From Halictus rubicundus (lineage: Eukaryota; Arthropoda; Insecta; Hymenoptera; Halictidae): a stretch of 64,000 nucleotides of DNA. This document shows positions 20,037 through 30,429 of the stretch, piece after piece; positions within the stretch are counted from its first letter, which is position 1; each line of letters starts with the position of its first letter. The stretch lies in assembly GCF_050948215.1 (NCBI RefSeq), contig NW_027488593.1, positions 496,001-560,000 of the forward strand. The letters are read 5' to 3'. Position numbers and translations under genes: made by a program. Below the pieces are notes generated by a model, which worked only from the letters and a program-made list of their open reading frames with translations, searched no databases and was not told the DNA's origin.

Positions 20037-20455
20037 TGTTAGCATCAACACGTGCGAGCCAAGTTAGGGGTCCGCGCTGACCCGACCCTTAAGCTCGGAT
20101 GGATTTATGATGGGGTCCCGAGCTACGTGAGGCCCTTAAAGAAGACGAATGAAATAAAACAGAACCATCGATGGACGATGGCAGGCGACCACGTTGGGTC
20201 TTTCCGCCGTCAACCGTCGAGGGGTTGTTTAACTGCAACCAGATGAGGGAAAGTCGAGAGAGGCTGAGAGTCTAAACTCCCCTTAATTTTCACTTAGAAA
20301 GTGGGGCCCTGTGTCCCAAGGATCTGGCCACGGAGTGGGGAAGGCGAGGGTGCCTTCTGGTATGAGGACTGTGAGGAACCACGCGGCACTTACCCCAGAA
20401 CCTCGGTAGTAAGAGAATCTCCTGACTCCTCACGAGATTTCGGATATCTTTAACA
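20037..20455 (+). repeat. 5' LTR of the Ty3/gypsy element
   Basis: 419 bp, TG...CA ends, the same sequence as the 3' copy as far as I can read. It contains AATAAAA at about 20153. Confidence 0.95.
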
Positions 20456-20552
20456 TCAGAAGCGGGATACGTGTGAACGAGTTGTTCACTTAATACTACG
20501 CGCGCACACTGATTTTAACCGGTACGCGAAGAATTCTTAAATAGTATTCGCT

Positions 20553-23500
20553 ATGGCTGACCATCCGAATGAAGATACGACTATCGAATACTTGCTAAAG
20601 CGCATTCAAAAATTAGAGGAAGAACGCGTCGCGAGTGAAGTAAGTGTGCTAAGTCGACCTCTGCAACATCCGATAGAAGCCATACCGACATTCAGTGGTG
20701 AAGAACTTGGTGAAAGTGCGGACACGTGGTGTGATATGGTGGAAGAAATCACGAAGGACCTTACATCGACGCAACGATTGTGTAGTGCAACGCACGCGTT
20801 AACGGGTTCGGCCAAAGAATGGTACCGTACGTGGCGGGGAAACCCACGAACATGGACGATTTTTCGCCAAGATTTGTGCTCGATCTATACTACGGAAGAC
20901 CGTCTTGGTCAGTTATTACGTCGCGCGGTGCTCTATACCAGCGACGATGCCGCTAGTTATTCGGAATACGCCCGTACAAAACTTAAATATTTCACACAGA
21001 CGAAAATTTCGTTTACACCGATGGAACTAGTGCGGCTTGTAATCGCGAGTGTTATGGACTCCACTACTCGGCAATCACTGACGAACGCACGATACACAAC
21101 CACCGCTGATCTGTTAACAGGAATAGCCCTTTACATTAAGCGACGCCGGGACCCGAAGGATCAGGATCATCGTAAAAATCCTTCGAAACGTCCTTACAGC
21201 ACCTCTCGTCCAGGAAAGCGATGTTTTGTTTGCGATTCGATGGACCATGTACAAAGCGATTGTCCTAAAAGACAAAAAATTGCGGCCGGCAGTTCTCGAC
21301 CACCATCGAAGCATACTGCTACCTGCACCTATTGCACAAAACGCGGACATGAGGAAGATACCTGCTGGCTCAAGCAACGGGCCCAACGATTCAATGCAGG
21401 TCAATCCCCGACCGAAAATATATCGAAAACGACCTACAGGACCCAAAAGGGAAAACCCGAAGTGAACGCGTGTTATTCGATGCCGCATCAGCCGACACCT
21501 GTCATCATCCGAGACTGTGTTGTTCGAAATTGTTTAATCGATTCGGGTGCAACATGTTCGCTCATAAAAGAGTCTATTGCAAAACGAGCGAATTGCAAAA
21601 TCGAACCAACCACGGTAACTGTACGAGGATTGCGAGACGCTGTGTTCGTGGCCAAGGGAGCGACCACCACGTTAGTGCAGACCGAAGATGTTTCATTGGA
21701 AATGGACCTTCTAGTTGTGGCGGACTCGTACATCCCATACGATGTGATCATCGGCAAAAATATTCTATCCCAAGGAGGCTTGCAGATGCTGATCAACGAG
21801 GACGGGACTTCAAGACTCGTACGCTGCCCGTCGAAGCTACCACAGGAACCGACAAGCGAGATGCAACCCCTCGCCTGCGTAGCTGTGGACCTTGATGAAC
21901 CCATAAAGAGTCAACTTAATAGTCTACTCAACCGGTATAGACACATGTCTAACAACGATAATATAATTCATAACAAGGTGAAGACTGCCCGACTCGACAT
22001 CACTCTGAAAGAAGGTAAAATTGTTAATTACCATCCATATAGGCTGTCATTTAGCGAGCGAGAAAAGGTACGCGTTATAATTAACGACTTATTAGAAAAG
22101 GGCATAATACGCGAAAGCACTTCGTCTTTTGCGAGCCCCATTATACTAGTGAAGAAAAAGAACGGTGAGGATCGTTTGTGCGTAGATTATCGCGCTTTAA
22201 ATCGGATAACCGTAAAAGACCGGTACCCTCTTCCTTTAATCGATGACCAGTTAGATCGGTTAGGAAAAAACAAATATTTCACGGTTCTCGACATGGCATC
22301 CGGCTTCCACCAGATTGCCATCGCGGAAGACTCCGTATCCAAGACCGCCTTTGTTACACCTGATGGTCATTTCGAATATCTTCGAATGCCGTTTGGTCTA
22401 GCAAACGCTCCCGCCGTCTTTCAACGGGCAATTAATATCGCCTTAGGAAACCTTAAATATGATACTGCTCTAGTGTATCTCGACGATATTTTAATACCAT
22501 CTATAACAAAGGAAGAAGGATTAGAAAAATTAGACAGGGTTTTGCACGCATTGGACACAGCTGGGTTTTCTTTAAATATTAAAAAATGTAAATTCCTTGA
22601 AACGGAAATAGAGTATTTAGGAAGAGTAGTGTCGGCAGAAGGAATTAAACCTGGTAGGGGAAAAGTTAAAGCTCTTGTAGAATCACCAGTACCCGAAAAT
22701 GTTAAACAGGTGCGACAATTCATGGGTTTAGCTGGGTATTTCCGTAAATTTATACCCGAATTTGCTGTTCGGACAGCGTGTATCACGAAACTCACAAAAA
22801 ATAACGAGCCCTGGAATTGGGGAAGCGAACATGAAACAGCACGAAAATATGTAATCGACAAGCTTACGTCGGAACCATGCCTGGTAACATTCGATCCTAA
22901 TAAAGAAACGGAACTACATACAGACGCGAGCGCGATAGGCTATGGAGCAGTTCTGTTTCAGAAATTCGAAAGAGATTTGCGAGTGGTGGCTTACTTTAGT
23001 CGCCGAACGACAGTAGAAGAATCGCGTTATCACTCTTACGAATTGGAAACCTTGGCCGTGGTTAATGCGTTGAAATACTTTCGCGTCTACCTTTTAGGTA
23101 TAGAATTTAAGCTAGTAACCGATTGTAATGCGATAAAGGCGACTAACACCAAACGAGATTTATTACCGCGCATAGCTCGATGGTGGATATACCTGCAGGA
23201 TTTCAACTATACTATAGAGTATCGTAAAGGGAAACATATAGAATATGCAGATTATTTAAGTCGAAATCCCAGTAAAAATAAAGCCTGCTACGTAAATGTC
23301 ATTTGTCAAGGATCGTGGTTGGAAATTGCACAAAAGAATGACGAGGAAACCAAGTCGATAATCGAAAGGATTCGTTGTAATGATTCCGTAAGTAGTGACT
23401 ATACGATAAAAGATAATCTGCTGTGTCGAAAATTGCGTAACGATAACGATAACGAAATCACTCGTTTCTATGTACCGAAAGGAAGTCGTATCGGGTTGTT

Positions 23501-24551
23501 GCGACTGTATCATGACGAAAATTGTCATATAGGGTTAGATAAAGTTCTTGATCGCATTAATCGTAAATATTGGTTCCCTAGAATGAGGGCGTTCATCAAA
23601 AAGTATATCGATCATTGCCTTACCTGCATCGTCGCGAAACGCCAAACAGGACCTAAACAAGGTCTACTCCATTCAATAGAAAAGAAACCAATTCCATTCG
23701 ATACCATTCATTGCGACTGTGTCGGTCCGTTTGTTAGAACAAAAACAGGCTATCAGCACGTTTTGATTATTTTAGACGCCTTTACTAAATACGTTCAACT
23801 TGTGCCGTTGACGTCTTTAACAGGCGAAGAAACTTTACAAGTTTTTAGGGAACGCCTATTATTATTTGGAAGACCACGAACAGTAGTATTAGATCGCGGT
23901 ACAAATTTCACATACAAACCGTTGCAGCAGTTTTTTAAAAAACAAAATGTGGAAATACATTATATTGCCACGGGCGCCCCTCGAGCAAATGGACAAGCTG
24001 AACGATACGTTGCGACTGTAACCAATCTACTAACCGTAGAAACATTAAAAACTACAGAATGGCCGAGCAAACTTATTAAAATCCAAGAGACATTAAATAC
24101 CACAGTACAAGCTACGACGGGATTTTCGCCAAGTCGTTTGTTGTTCGGCGTAGAACGAAGTGCAGGTGATGCAACTCAAATAGAGTCCGATTTACCAAAT
24201 TTAAACGAGAAAATCGACGTTTTCAGTGATAGAGAGATTGCCCATAATAGAATATTAGATAATGCACAAAAACAAAATAAACGATTTAATAGGACAAGAA
24301 GAACGAACATTAACTTTAACGAACAGGACACGGTATTTTTGAAACCCGCAGTAACGCGCCGTGCTAAATGAGATCGAAAATACCTTGGACCTTATACGGT
24401 TTCAAAAGTCTTACCTAACGATCGTTATGAAATTGTAGGAAAAACCGGCAGACCCCAAGTAGCGCCAAAAGATAGACTACGATTATGGAAGGGTGAATGG
24501 GCTGGTGACGAGATGTCAAGCGACGACGAAGACAAGAATGAACCGTGTTAG
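20553..24551 (+). pseudogene. gag-pol: Ty3/gypsy Gag-Pol polyprotein with one in-frame stop
   Basis: From ATG 20553 the frame is open for 1272 codons to TGA 24369-24371. Reading past that one stop, it continues in the same frame with the integrase C-terminus to TAG 24549-24551, 1332 residues in total. Order: Gag; two CCHC knuckles (CFVCDSMDHVQSDC near residue 224, CTYCTKRGHEEDTC near 257); protease IDSGATCSLI near 329; reverse transcriptase with LRMPFGLANAPAVFQ and YLDD near 642; RNase H with HTDASAIGYGA near 790 and a second D in VTDCNA; integrase HHCC region near 986-1030; catalytic CDCVGPF, VVLDRGTNF and GQAERY near 1055, 1112 and 1148. Gag and Pol share one frame, with no frameshift needed. 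The stop falls where a Trp codon (TGG) is plausible, so it may be a single recent mutation or a read-through site. The clade resembles mdg3 (tentative). Confidence 0.9.
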
Positions 24552-24721
24552 CAATGTGACATGTTAAATATGAAATAATGTTTGTTTTACTCCGTTCATA
24601 AAAATTATAATTTTGTGATTGTAATGAGAAGGAAAGAGGAAGATAGCCTCTTTTGCAAAATATAATAAAAGAATTGTTGTGGTATGGAAGTTGATTGATA
24701 TTGATAATACATCCTAAAAAC
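24552..24721 (+). other. 3' non-coding start of the Ty3/gypsy element
   Basis: AT-rich, no frame. It leads into the 101-bp tandem array. Confidence 0.5.
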
Positions 24722-25230
24722 AAAACATTTTGAATATTGTGGCGTGTGGCGCTGTCGAGAAGTATTTTTATAATACTATCCGTTATTGGTGACTGCTAGT
24801 CATGAAGACGTGCAACGTCTGTAAAACATTTTGAATATTGTGGCGTGTGGCGCTGTCGAGAAGTATTTTTATAATACTATCTGTTATTGGTGACTGCTAG
24901 TCATGAAGACGTGCAACGTCTGTAAAACATTTTGAATATTGTGGCGTGTGGCGCTGTCGAGAAGTATTTTTATAATACTATCTGTTATTGGTGACTGCTA
25001 GTCGTGAAGACGTGCAACGTCTGTAAAACATTTTGAATATTGTGGCGTGTGGCGCTGTCGAGAAGTATTTTTATAATACTATCTGTTATTGGTGACTGCT
25101 AGTCGTGAAGACGTGCAACGTCTGTAACACACTTTGAATATTGTGGCGTGCGGCGCTGTCCAAAAGTATTTCTATAATTGCCTGTTATTGCCTGTTATTG
25201 GTAACTGGAGAAACTCTGCTAAAATTACGA
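24722..25230 (+). repeat. 101-bp tandem repeat, about five copies, near the 3' LTR
   Basis: Unit starts at 24722, 24823, 24924, 25025 and (diverged) about 25125. Each begins AAAACATTTTGAATATTG and ends with GAAGACGTGCAACGTCTGT, where AGACG and CGTCT can pair as a hairpin. The last copy is diverged and truncated. The array lies inside the element between pol and the 3' LTR, so it would be copied with it. Confidence 0.95.
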
Positions 25231-25271
25231 AACATTGCTTCCCGAGAGCGTGAAGCAGGTCAGTCTGGCCG

Positions 25272-25690
25272 TGTTAGCATCAACACGTGCGAGCCAAGTT
25301 AGGGGTCCGCGCTGACCCGACCCTTAAGCTCGGATGGATTTATGATGGGGTCCCGAGCTACGTGAGGCCCTTAAAGAAGACGAATGAAATAAAACAGAAC
25401 CATCGATGGACGATGGCAGGCGACCACGTTGGGTCTTTCCGCCGTCAACCGTCGAGGGGTTGTTTAACTGCAACCAGATGAGGGAAAGTCGAGAGAGGCT
25501 GAGAGTCTAAACTCCCCTTAATTTTCACTTAGAAAGTGGGGCCCTGTGTCCCAAGGATCTGGCCACGGAGTGGGGAAGGCGAGGGTGCCTTCTGGTATGA
25601 GGACTGTGAGGAACCACGCGGCACTTACCCCAGAACCTCGGTAGTAAGAGAATCTCCTGACTCCTCACGAGATTTCGGATATCTTTAACA
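25272..25690 (+). repeat. 3' LTR of the Ty3/gypsy element
   Basis: 419 bp, matching the 5' LTR. No clear polypurine tract precedes it; the sequence is GGTCAGTCTGGCCG. Confidence 0.95.
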
Positions 25691-25694
25691 TATT

Positions 25695-26690
25695 CTATTT
25701 GGACGCGATAGTTTAGAGTAGGTAAAGAAAGACCGGGAGAGTTCCATAGAGATCCTTGACGAAATTCGAGTCGGCGAGACTAATTGAGGAATTTAGAGAA
25801 AGTCACGCAGCCTCTTAGAGTAGCTTCTCCAATTCAACATAAATTAGGGATAGTCGAAGTCCGGAATCAGTTAAGGACAAGAGGTCATAAATTCTCAGTC
25901 AAGGACCTCTTGGAACTCCCTCGGACCTCTCGCTCGTTCGGTCCCACATGGCCCCACGTCCCTCGTTTTGGCGGGGCTTCACCCTCATGCGTACCCCACT
26001 CCCGTGCGTGCGCTATTAAGATCCATCCACTGCCAATCACCATCAAGCAGCAACCGGAAGACGAGTGATCCGACGAATCAACGCCTAGCCAGAAGATCCC
26101 AATTTTCCTATTGGCTAAGGAAGCGAGAAGGAAGAAGCTAAAAAAGGGATTCGAAGCTCCAGGACGACACAGAATTCATTGTAGAACTGAGGGAGTCACA
26201 TCCCAACGAACCACAAATAAAATCTACAACAGTTTTTCGCCTTTAACTCTGTGAAGAAAGTTTATTTCTTAATTTCCACGAGCAGAGCGCTTCAGCGCTC
26301 CACGGGCACTCGAACCCACTACCAAAATCCCTATTCCACCAAACTGCGACGCAACACAAGGAACACTGGCCTAAAGCTTCATTTCCACGTTCGTTGAACG
26401 CCTATTGGCTCCGCCATTGCTCATGGACTGAACAATTCTTCATATAATTTCTCTAATTTAATTTCCTCCATTTTCCTTTGTGTTCCTTTTATAATTTTTA
26501 CTATTAATCGTTTTATTAATCGTTTAAATTTTATTATCTGAAAATAATATTTACAATTTTTTTTTTCATTTGTTTTTATTTTTATTTATTTTTTTATTTG
26601 TTTATTTTATTTTTTGGTTATAAATTTCTTCCTATCTCTTGACATTTATTGTTCGTATTATGAATATTTCAAGAAATACAAGGAAAGGGG
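25695..26690. other. Flank of the Ty3/gypsy element, partly LTR-like, then AT-rich
   Basis: 25695-26353 contains a promoter-like stretch (GCTATTAAGATCCATC), ACAAATAAAATC at about 26213, and an end GCGACGCAACA. It may be part of an older LTR into which the gypsy element inserted; I could not find its start or a duplication. 26354-26690 is AT-rich with T-runs and no gene. Confidence 0.3.
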
Positions 26691-27417
26691 CTAGCCGATT
26701 AAGATGGTCAAAACTGCCCCCAGAGGTTTTTCAATGATTAATCAACCATTCGACAGCTGACCAAGAAAAACCCCTCTGAGCACAATTTCAACCCCCTATC
26801 TTGTCCGTGAGGGTAGTTACAGAGTAAATTGTATTTCGTGCTTTTCCGAGCATTTTCAGCATTCTCATGCTTCCTAAAATTCTGAAAAAAATGTGGAATA
26901 TTTTGGATCCTGACAGATTTTTGAGAATTTTTTCAAATTTTTTTGTTGCAAACTGTGGTCGTAAAACATGCTATTCTACTGTTTAGTTCCCTGATAAAGT
27001 ACTGTAATAGGCAGTGTCGTCAATTTTTTTAGATCTTTTGTTGTGGGACATCATTGTCAAAAAAAATAAAAACCGAATTTTTCGACGTTTCTGCTATTAG
27101 GAGGAAAATCACACTTGTTGGTTTTACCGCAAGTATATATTAAGTAATTTTTAACATTATTACATTGACGCAAGTAATTGTTTGACCTAAGAAATGTGAT
27201 TTTAGAGAAAGAATAAATTGTATTTCTTTGTATGTTCGTAACAGTTGGCAAAGCGGTTAATGCGTCAGACTACGGAGCGGATACGCTGGAGTTCGAATCC
27301 CGTCGGTGGAAAAGTTTTTTTTTCCATATATCATCTTTATTTTTTCAATTTCTTATATGGTTCATTCATGTGATTTTAACAATTTTTTTTTAATGTTTTG
27401 AAAATATTAAAGTAACA
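26691..27417 (+). repeat. Left TIR of the second long-TIR transposon
   Basis: About 727 bp, pairs with 28063-29398 once the fold-back element is discounted. Confidence 0.85.
27241..27323 (+). other. tRNA-like Pol III unit inside the left TIR
   Basis: A-box-like TTGGCAAAGCGG (27245-27256), an anticodon-arm-like segment GACTACGGAG whose loop CTACGGA matches that of tRNA-Arg(ACG) (recalled), B-box-like AGTTCGAATCC (27290-27300), and a T9 tract at 27315-27323. It is better preserved than the unit at 13941. The acceptor stem is not convincing, so this is tRNA-like and not a counted tRNA gene. Confidence 0.6.
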
Positions 27418-27723
27418 TTTTTAACTAAAATACATACAAAAATAGCTTTGGAGTATCTATTACTTCCCCGATTCTCTAATTGTATATGTTCATCATTACG
27501 GTCCTGTTTAACATTCTTAATATTAAAATTCATTAATCTAGTTTCTAAGCCTTGTGTCTTCAGAAATTAGGGAGGAAATGAGAAGGACTCTGAATAAATA
27601 ACATGCAGCAAAGTATTGGTTTTTGTCAAATTAAAAGAAAATGGCTACATACTAACACTATTTTGAAAGTGAGGTGTCAGGTATACAAATAACCTAAGCC
27701 ATTGCTTTTTATGGTAAGGTACA

Positions 27724-28062
27724 TGAGGAAGTACATTATTTTCGATGGGACGTACATTCGTCACCAGAAAAGTACAAACAACGAATACCAACGAAAGTAA
27801 TATTCAGTCCAAAAAGGTACCGTTGTGTAAACCCTTCACAATCTGCACAACGAATGGCTATATAGTAGACACGGTCGGACCATTCTATGCCAATGAAAAT
27901 GCCAAATTCAAAATCCAAATGGATTGAAAACCCTCATAAAAGGGGGAGACTTTTGTATTGTCGACAGAGGTTTTCGAGATGTTATATCTCATTTAACAGA
28001 TCTTGGTTTCAGAGTTCTCATGCCTGCTTTAAAAGGTAATCGTTCTCAACTTTCGACGAAAG
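27724..28062 (+). pseudogene. DDE_Tnp_4-like transposase catalytic-domain remnant
   Basis: Split over frames: FDGTY-like start near 27740 (first Asp), the block KVPLCKPFTICTTNGYIVD with GPFYAN (27800-27890), then after a frame change FCIVDRGFRD (second Asp) and VLMPALKG near 27950-28040. This order matches DDE_Tnp_4-type insect transposases as I recall them. Frameshifts and the missing third acidic residue mean it is dead. It complements the SWIM-like C-terminus seen at 14490-15041, suggesting that both elements derive from one autonomous parent. Confidence 0.55.
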
Positions 28063-28157
28063 ATGTTACTTTAATATTTTCAAAACATTAAAAAAAAATT
28101 GTTAAAATCACATGAATGAACCATATAAGAAATTGAAAAAATAAAGATGATATATGG

Positions 28158-28241
28158 AAAAAAAAACTTTTCCACCGACGGGATTCGAACTCCAGCGTAT
28201 CCGCTCCGTAGTCTGACGCATTAACCGCTATGCCAACTGTT
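28158..28241 (-). other. tRNA-like Pol III unit inside the right TIR
   Basis: Inverted copy of 27241-27323. One change falls in the A box (TTGGCATAGCGG); the B box and T tract are kept. Confidence 0.6.
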
Positions 28242-28745
28242 ACGAACATACAAAGAAATATAATTTATTCTTTCTCTAAAATCACATTTCTTAGGTCAAA
28301 CAATTACTTGCGTCAATGTAATAATGTTAAAAATTACTTAATATATACTTGCGGTAAAACCAACAAGTGTGATTTTCCTCCTAATAGCAGAAACGTCGTA
28401 GAAATTCGGTTTTTATTGTTTTTGACAATGATGTCCCACAACAAAAGATCTAAAAAAATTGACGACACTGCCTGTTACAGTACTTTATCAGGGAACTAAA
28501 CAGTAGAATAGCATATTTTACGACCACAGTTTGCAACAAAAAAATCTGAAAAAATTCTCAAAAATCTGTCAGGATCCAAAGTATTCCACATTTTTTTCAG
28601 AATTTTAGGAAGCATGAGAGTGCGGAAAATGCGCGGAAAAGCGCGAAATCTAATTTACTCTGTAACTACCCTCATGGGCAAGATAGGGGGTTGAAATTGT
28701 GCTCAGAGGGGTTTTTCTTGGTCAGCTTTCGAATGATTCATTAAA

Positions 28746-29346
28746 GTCCAGCTTTCCCAGGTGGCCTTGATCCGCCACGGTGTGGGTGCCGCGTGCGTGT
28801 GCCATGGTGTGCCGCACACAACGGTAGATCGTACAAGGTTGCAAGGGTTCGGGAGGTGACGATTTATGGCTCGATAATGCAAAGATGGGGCATGTCAGTG
28901 GTCAAAAGCGGTAGATAAAGGATAAATCTAGAGCGCTCGCCACCAGGCAGGTCCTACTTTTGCGTTGTCGAGCAACATTTTGCATTATTCGGTCGCATGA
29001 TGCCTGTCAGAGAGGCGATCTTAGCACGCGTGGCGGACAACGTAAACAACGGCGCTGCCGTAGCTTCGTTCGAATGCCTCTCTGACAGGCATCATGCGAC
29101 CGAATAATGCAAAATGTTGCTCAACAACGCAAAAGTAGGGCCTGTCTGGTGGCGAGCGCTCTAGATTTATCCTTCATCTACCGCTTTTGACCACTGACAT
29201 GCCCCATCTTTGCATTATCGAGCCATAAATCGCCGCCTCCCGAACCCTTGCAACCTTGTACGATCTAGAGTTGTGTGCGGCACACCATGTCACACGCACA
29301 CGGCACCCACACTGTGGCGGATCAAGGCCACCTGGGAAAGCTGGAC
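28746..29346. mobile_element. Fold-back (MITE-like) element, ~601 bp
   Basis: Two ~271-bp arms (28746-29016 and 29076-29346) in inverted order around a 59-bp loop. Outer ends are GTCCAGCTTTCCCAGG and CCTGGGAAAGCTGGAC. It has no coding capacity. It sits inside the right TIR of the second long-TIR transposon. Flanks TTAATGA and TCAATTA-type sequences do not give a clean duplication. Confidence 0.8.
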
Positions 29347-29627
29347 CTCAATTATTGAAAAACCTCTAAGTGCAGTTTTGACCATCTTAATCGGCTAGGC
29401 CCTTTACGGTGACAAGGCCACTCCGTACCTGATTTCTAAAATCCCAAAGGTCACGTTCCAAACACGTAAAGCAATACCCATGCCATAACCAGATGTCCCA
29501 AGCTGGCCGCTACGTACCACCCACCTTGAACTCACGGAGTTCAACCGAAATGGAAAACTAATATGAAGGGAGGATAAAATCGCACAAAAATTACTATACA
29601 AGTAACAATAAACGACTAATAACTAAC

Positions 29628-30414
29628 TGTTAGACACACTGTGTATGTAGTTGTAGGACACGGACGTAACGAGTTTGACACGGAATTCTTGGGGAACTGT
29701 AAACTGTTTGTTTGATTTGCTCCGTGTACGTTCTGTCGTTGGAGACGTTTTGAATTCGACGAAACGGACAAATTCGGTAGCCGTACCGGTGACATGTGAC
29801 GTCACTTCGCCGGCGACGCGTGTGCTCGCGCGTTACCGCGGAGTCGACTCGAGTATTAGATTTAAATCGAACCGCACGCGTTAGGCCAAGCGAGGCGCAT
29901 AATTTAGCTTTCGGTCATTTTCGATTCCGTGCGTTCTGTGTCGTTTCTCCGTCACTTTCGATTCCGATACAGATTTTCGTGGCACTTGCGGTCCGTTATT
30001 TGAGATTGCATTGCAACCGCGTGCGTGGCCCGCTTTGTTATCGCGAAGGCGAAAATCTTTCGTACGTTATTTTGTATCTTTTTGTTGAGAATATACTTAG
30101 ACTGCTCAATCGAGCTATTTCATAAAAATCTCAACTTTTTTCATCAAATACCGTCTATTCTACCGATTCTCCCACTAAGGAAGAAATTCCTAGAGCATCT
30201 CTCGACCACCTTGCGAATTAACGAAATTCAGTTGATCTCCCTAAATTTCTCGCGCGGCTCCAGGTTGAACACTAACAAAAAAAAAAAACAAAACAAGAAA
30301 ACATGATAGAATAGCTAAGAACGACGTAACGCGAGATACTAACTAAAGAAACGAAAGGCGGAATATAAAAAATATCAACTAATACAAAGAACGAAATATA
30401 TACAGCTAATAACA
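29628..30414 (-). repeat. Probable 3' LTR of the split BEL/Pao element
   Basis: On + it runs TGTTAGACACACTG ... CAGCTAATAACA, symmetrical TGTTA/TAACA ends, directly beyond the pol end. No partner LTR or second flank remains to test it. Confidence 0.4.
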
Positions 30415-30429
30415 CTTAAACTAAATCAA

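Larger units (their letters stand above)
20037..25690 (+). mobile_element. Complete Ty3/gypsy element, 5654 bp, TSD TATT
   Basis: Two 419-bp LTRs that I read as identical (20037-20455 and 25272-25690), both TGTTAGCATC ... ATCTTTAACA, flanked by TATT (20033-20036, 25691-25694). Between them is a single gag-pol frame with one premature stop, then a 3' non-coding region with a 101-bp tandem repeat. There is no env. Identical LTRs imply a very recent insertion. No TGG-type primer-binding site lies next to the 5' LTR; the sequence there is TCAGAAGCGGGAT. Confidence 0.95.
26691..29398 (+). mobile_element. Second long-TIR transposon with tRNA-like units, holding a fold-back insertion
   Basis: Begins CTAGCCGATTAAGATGG and ends CCATCTTAATCGGCTAG. 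The arms are 26691-27417 and 28063-29398; the right arm is longer by the fold-back element inside it. The centre encodes a remnant of a DDE transposase. Its TIR shares blocks with the element at 13313, including the GTGAGGGTAGTTA motif and the tRNA-like unit at a similar depth, so the two are one family. AAAGGG / CCCTTT flanks continue the symmetry by 6 bp. No clean target duplication was found. Confidence 0.75.
28063..29398 (-). repeat. Right TIR of the second long-TIR transposon, interrupted
   Basis: Inverted copy of 26691-27417 containing an inserted ~600-bp fold-back element at 28746-29346. Confidence 0.85.

Noticed and set aside
20052..20246. 64-codon frame repeated exactly at 25287-25481
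   Set aside because: Same reason: it is LTR sequence of the gypsy element.
24722..25230. Regular repeats considered as a CRISPR array
   Set aside because: Repeat units are contiguous, 101 bp, with no unique spacers and no cas genes, inside a eukaryotic retroelement.
25784..26068. 94-codon frame downstream of the gypsy element
   Set aside because: No motif; the region looks LTR-like and the frame ends without conserved features.
27241..27323. Functional tRNA-Arg gene
   Set aside because: A and B boxes and an anticodon-loop-like CTACGGA are present, but the acceptor and T stems do not pair convincingly and the unit is part of a TIR. Reported as tRNA-like only.
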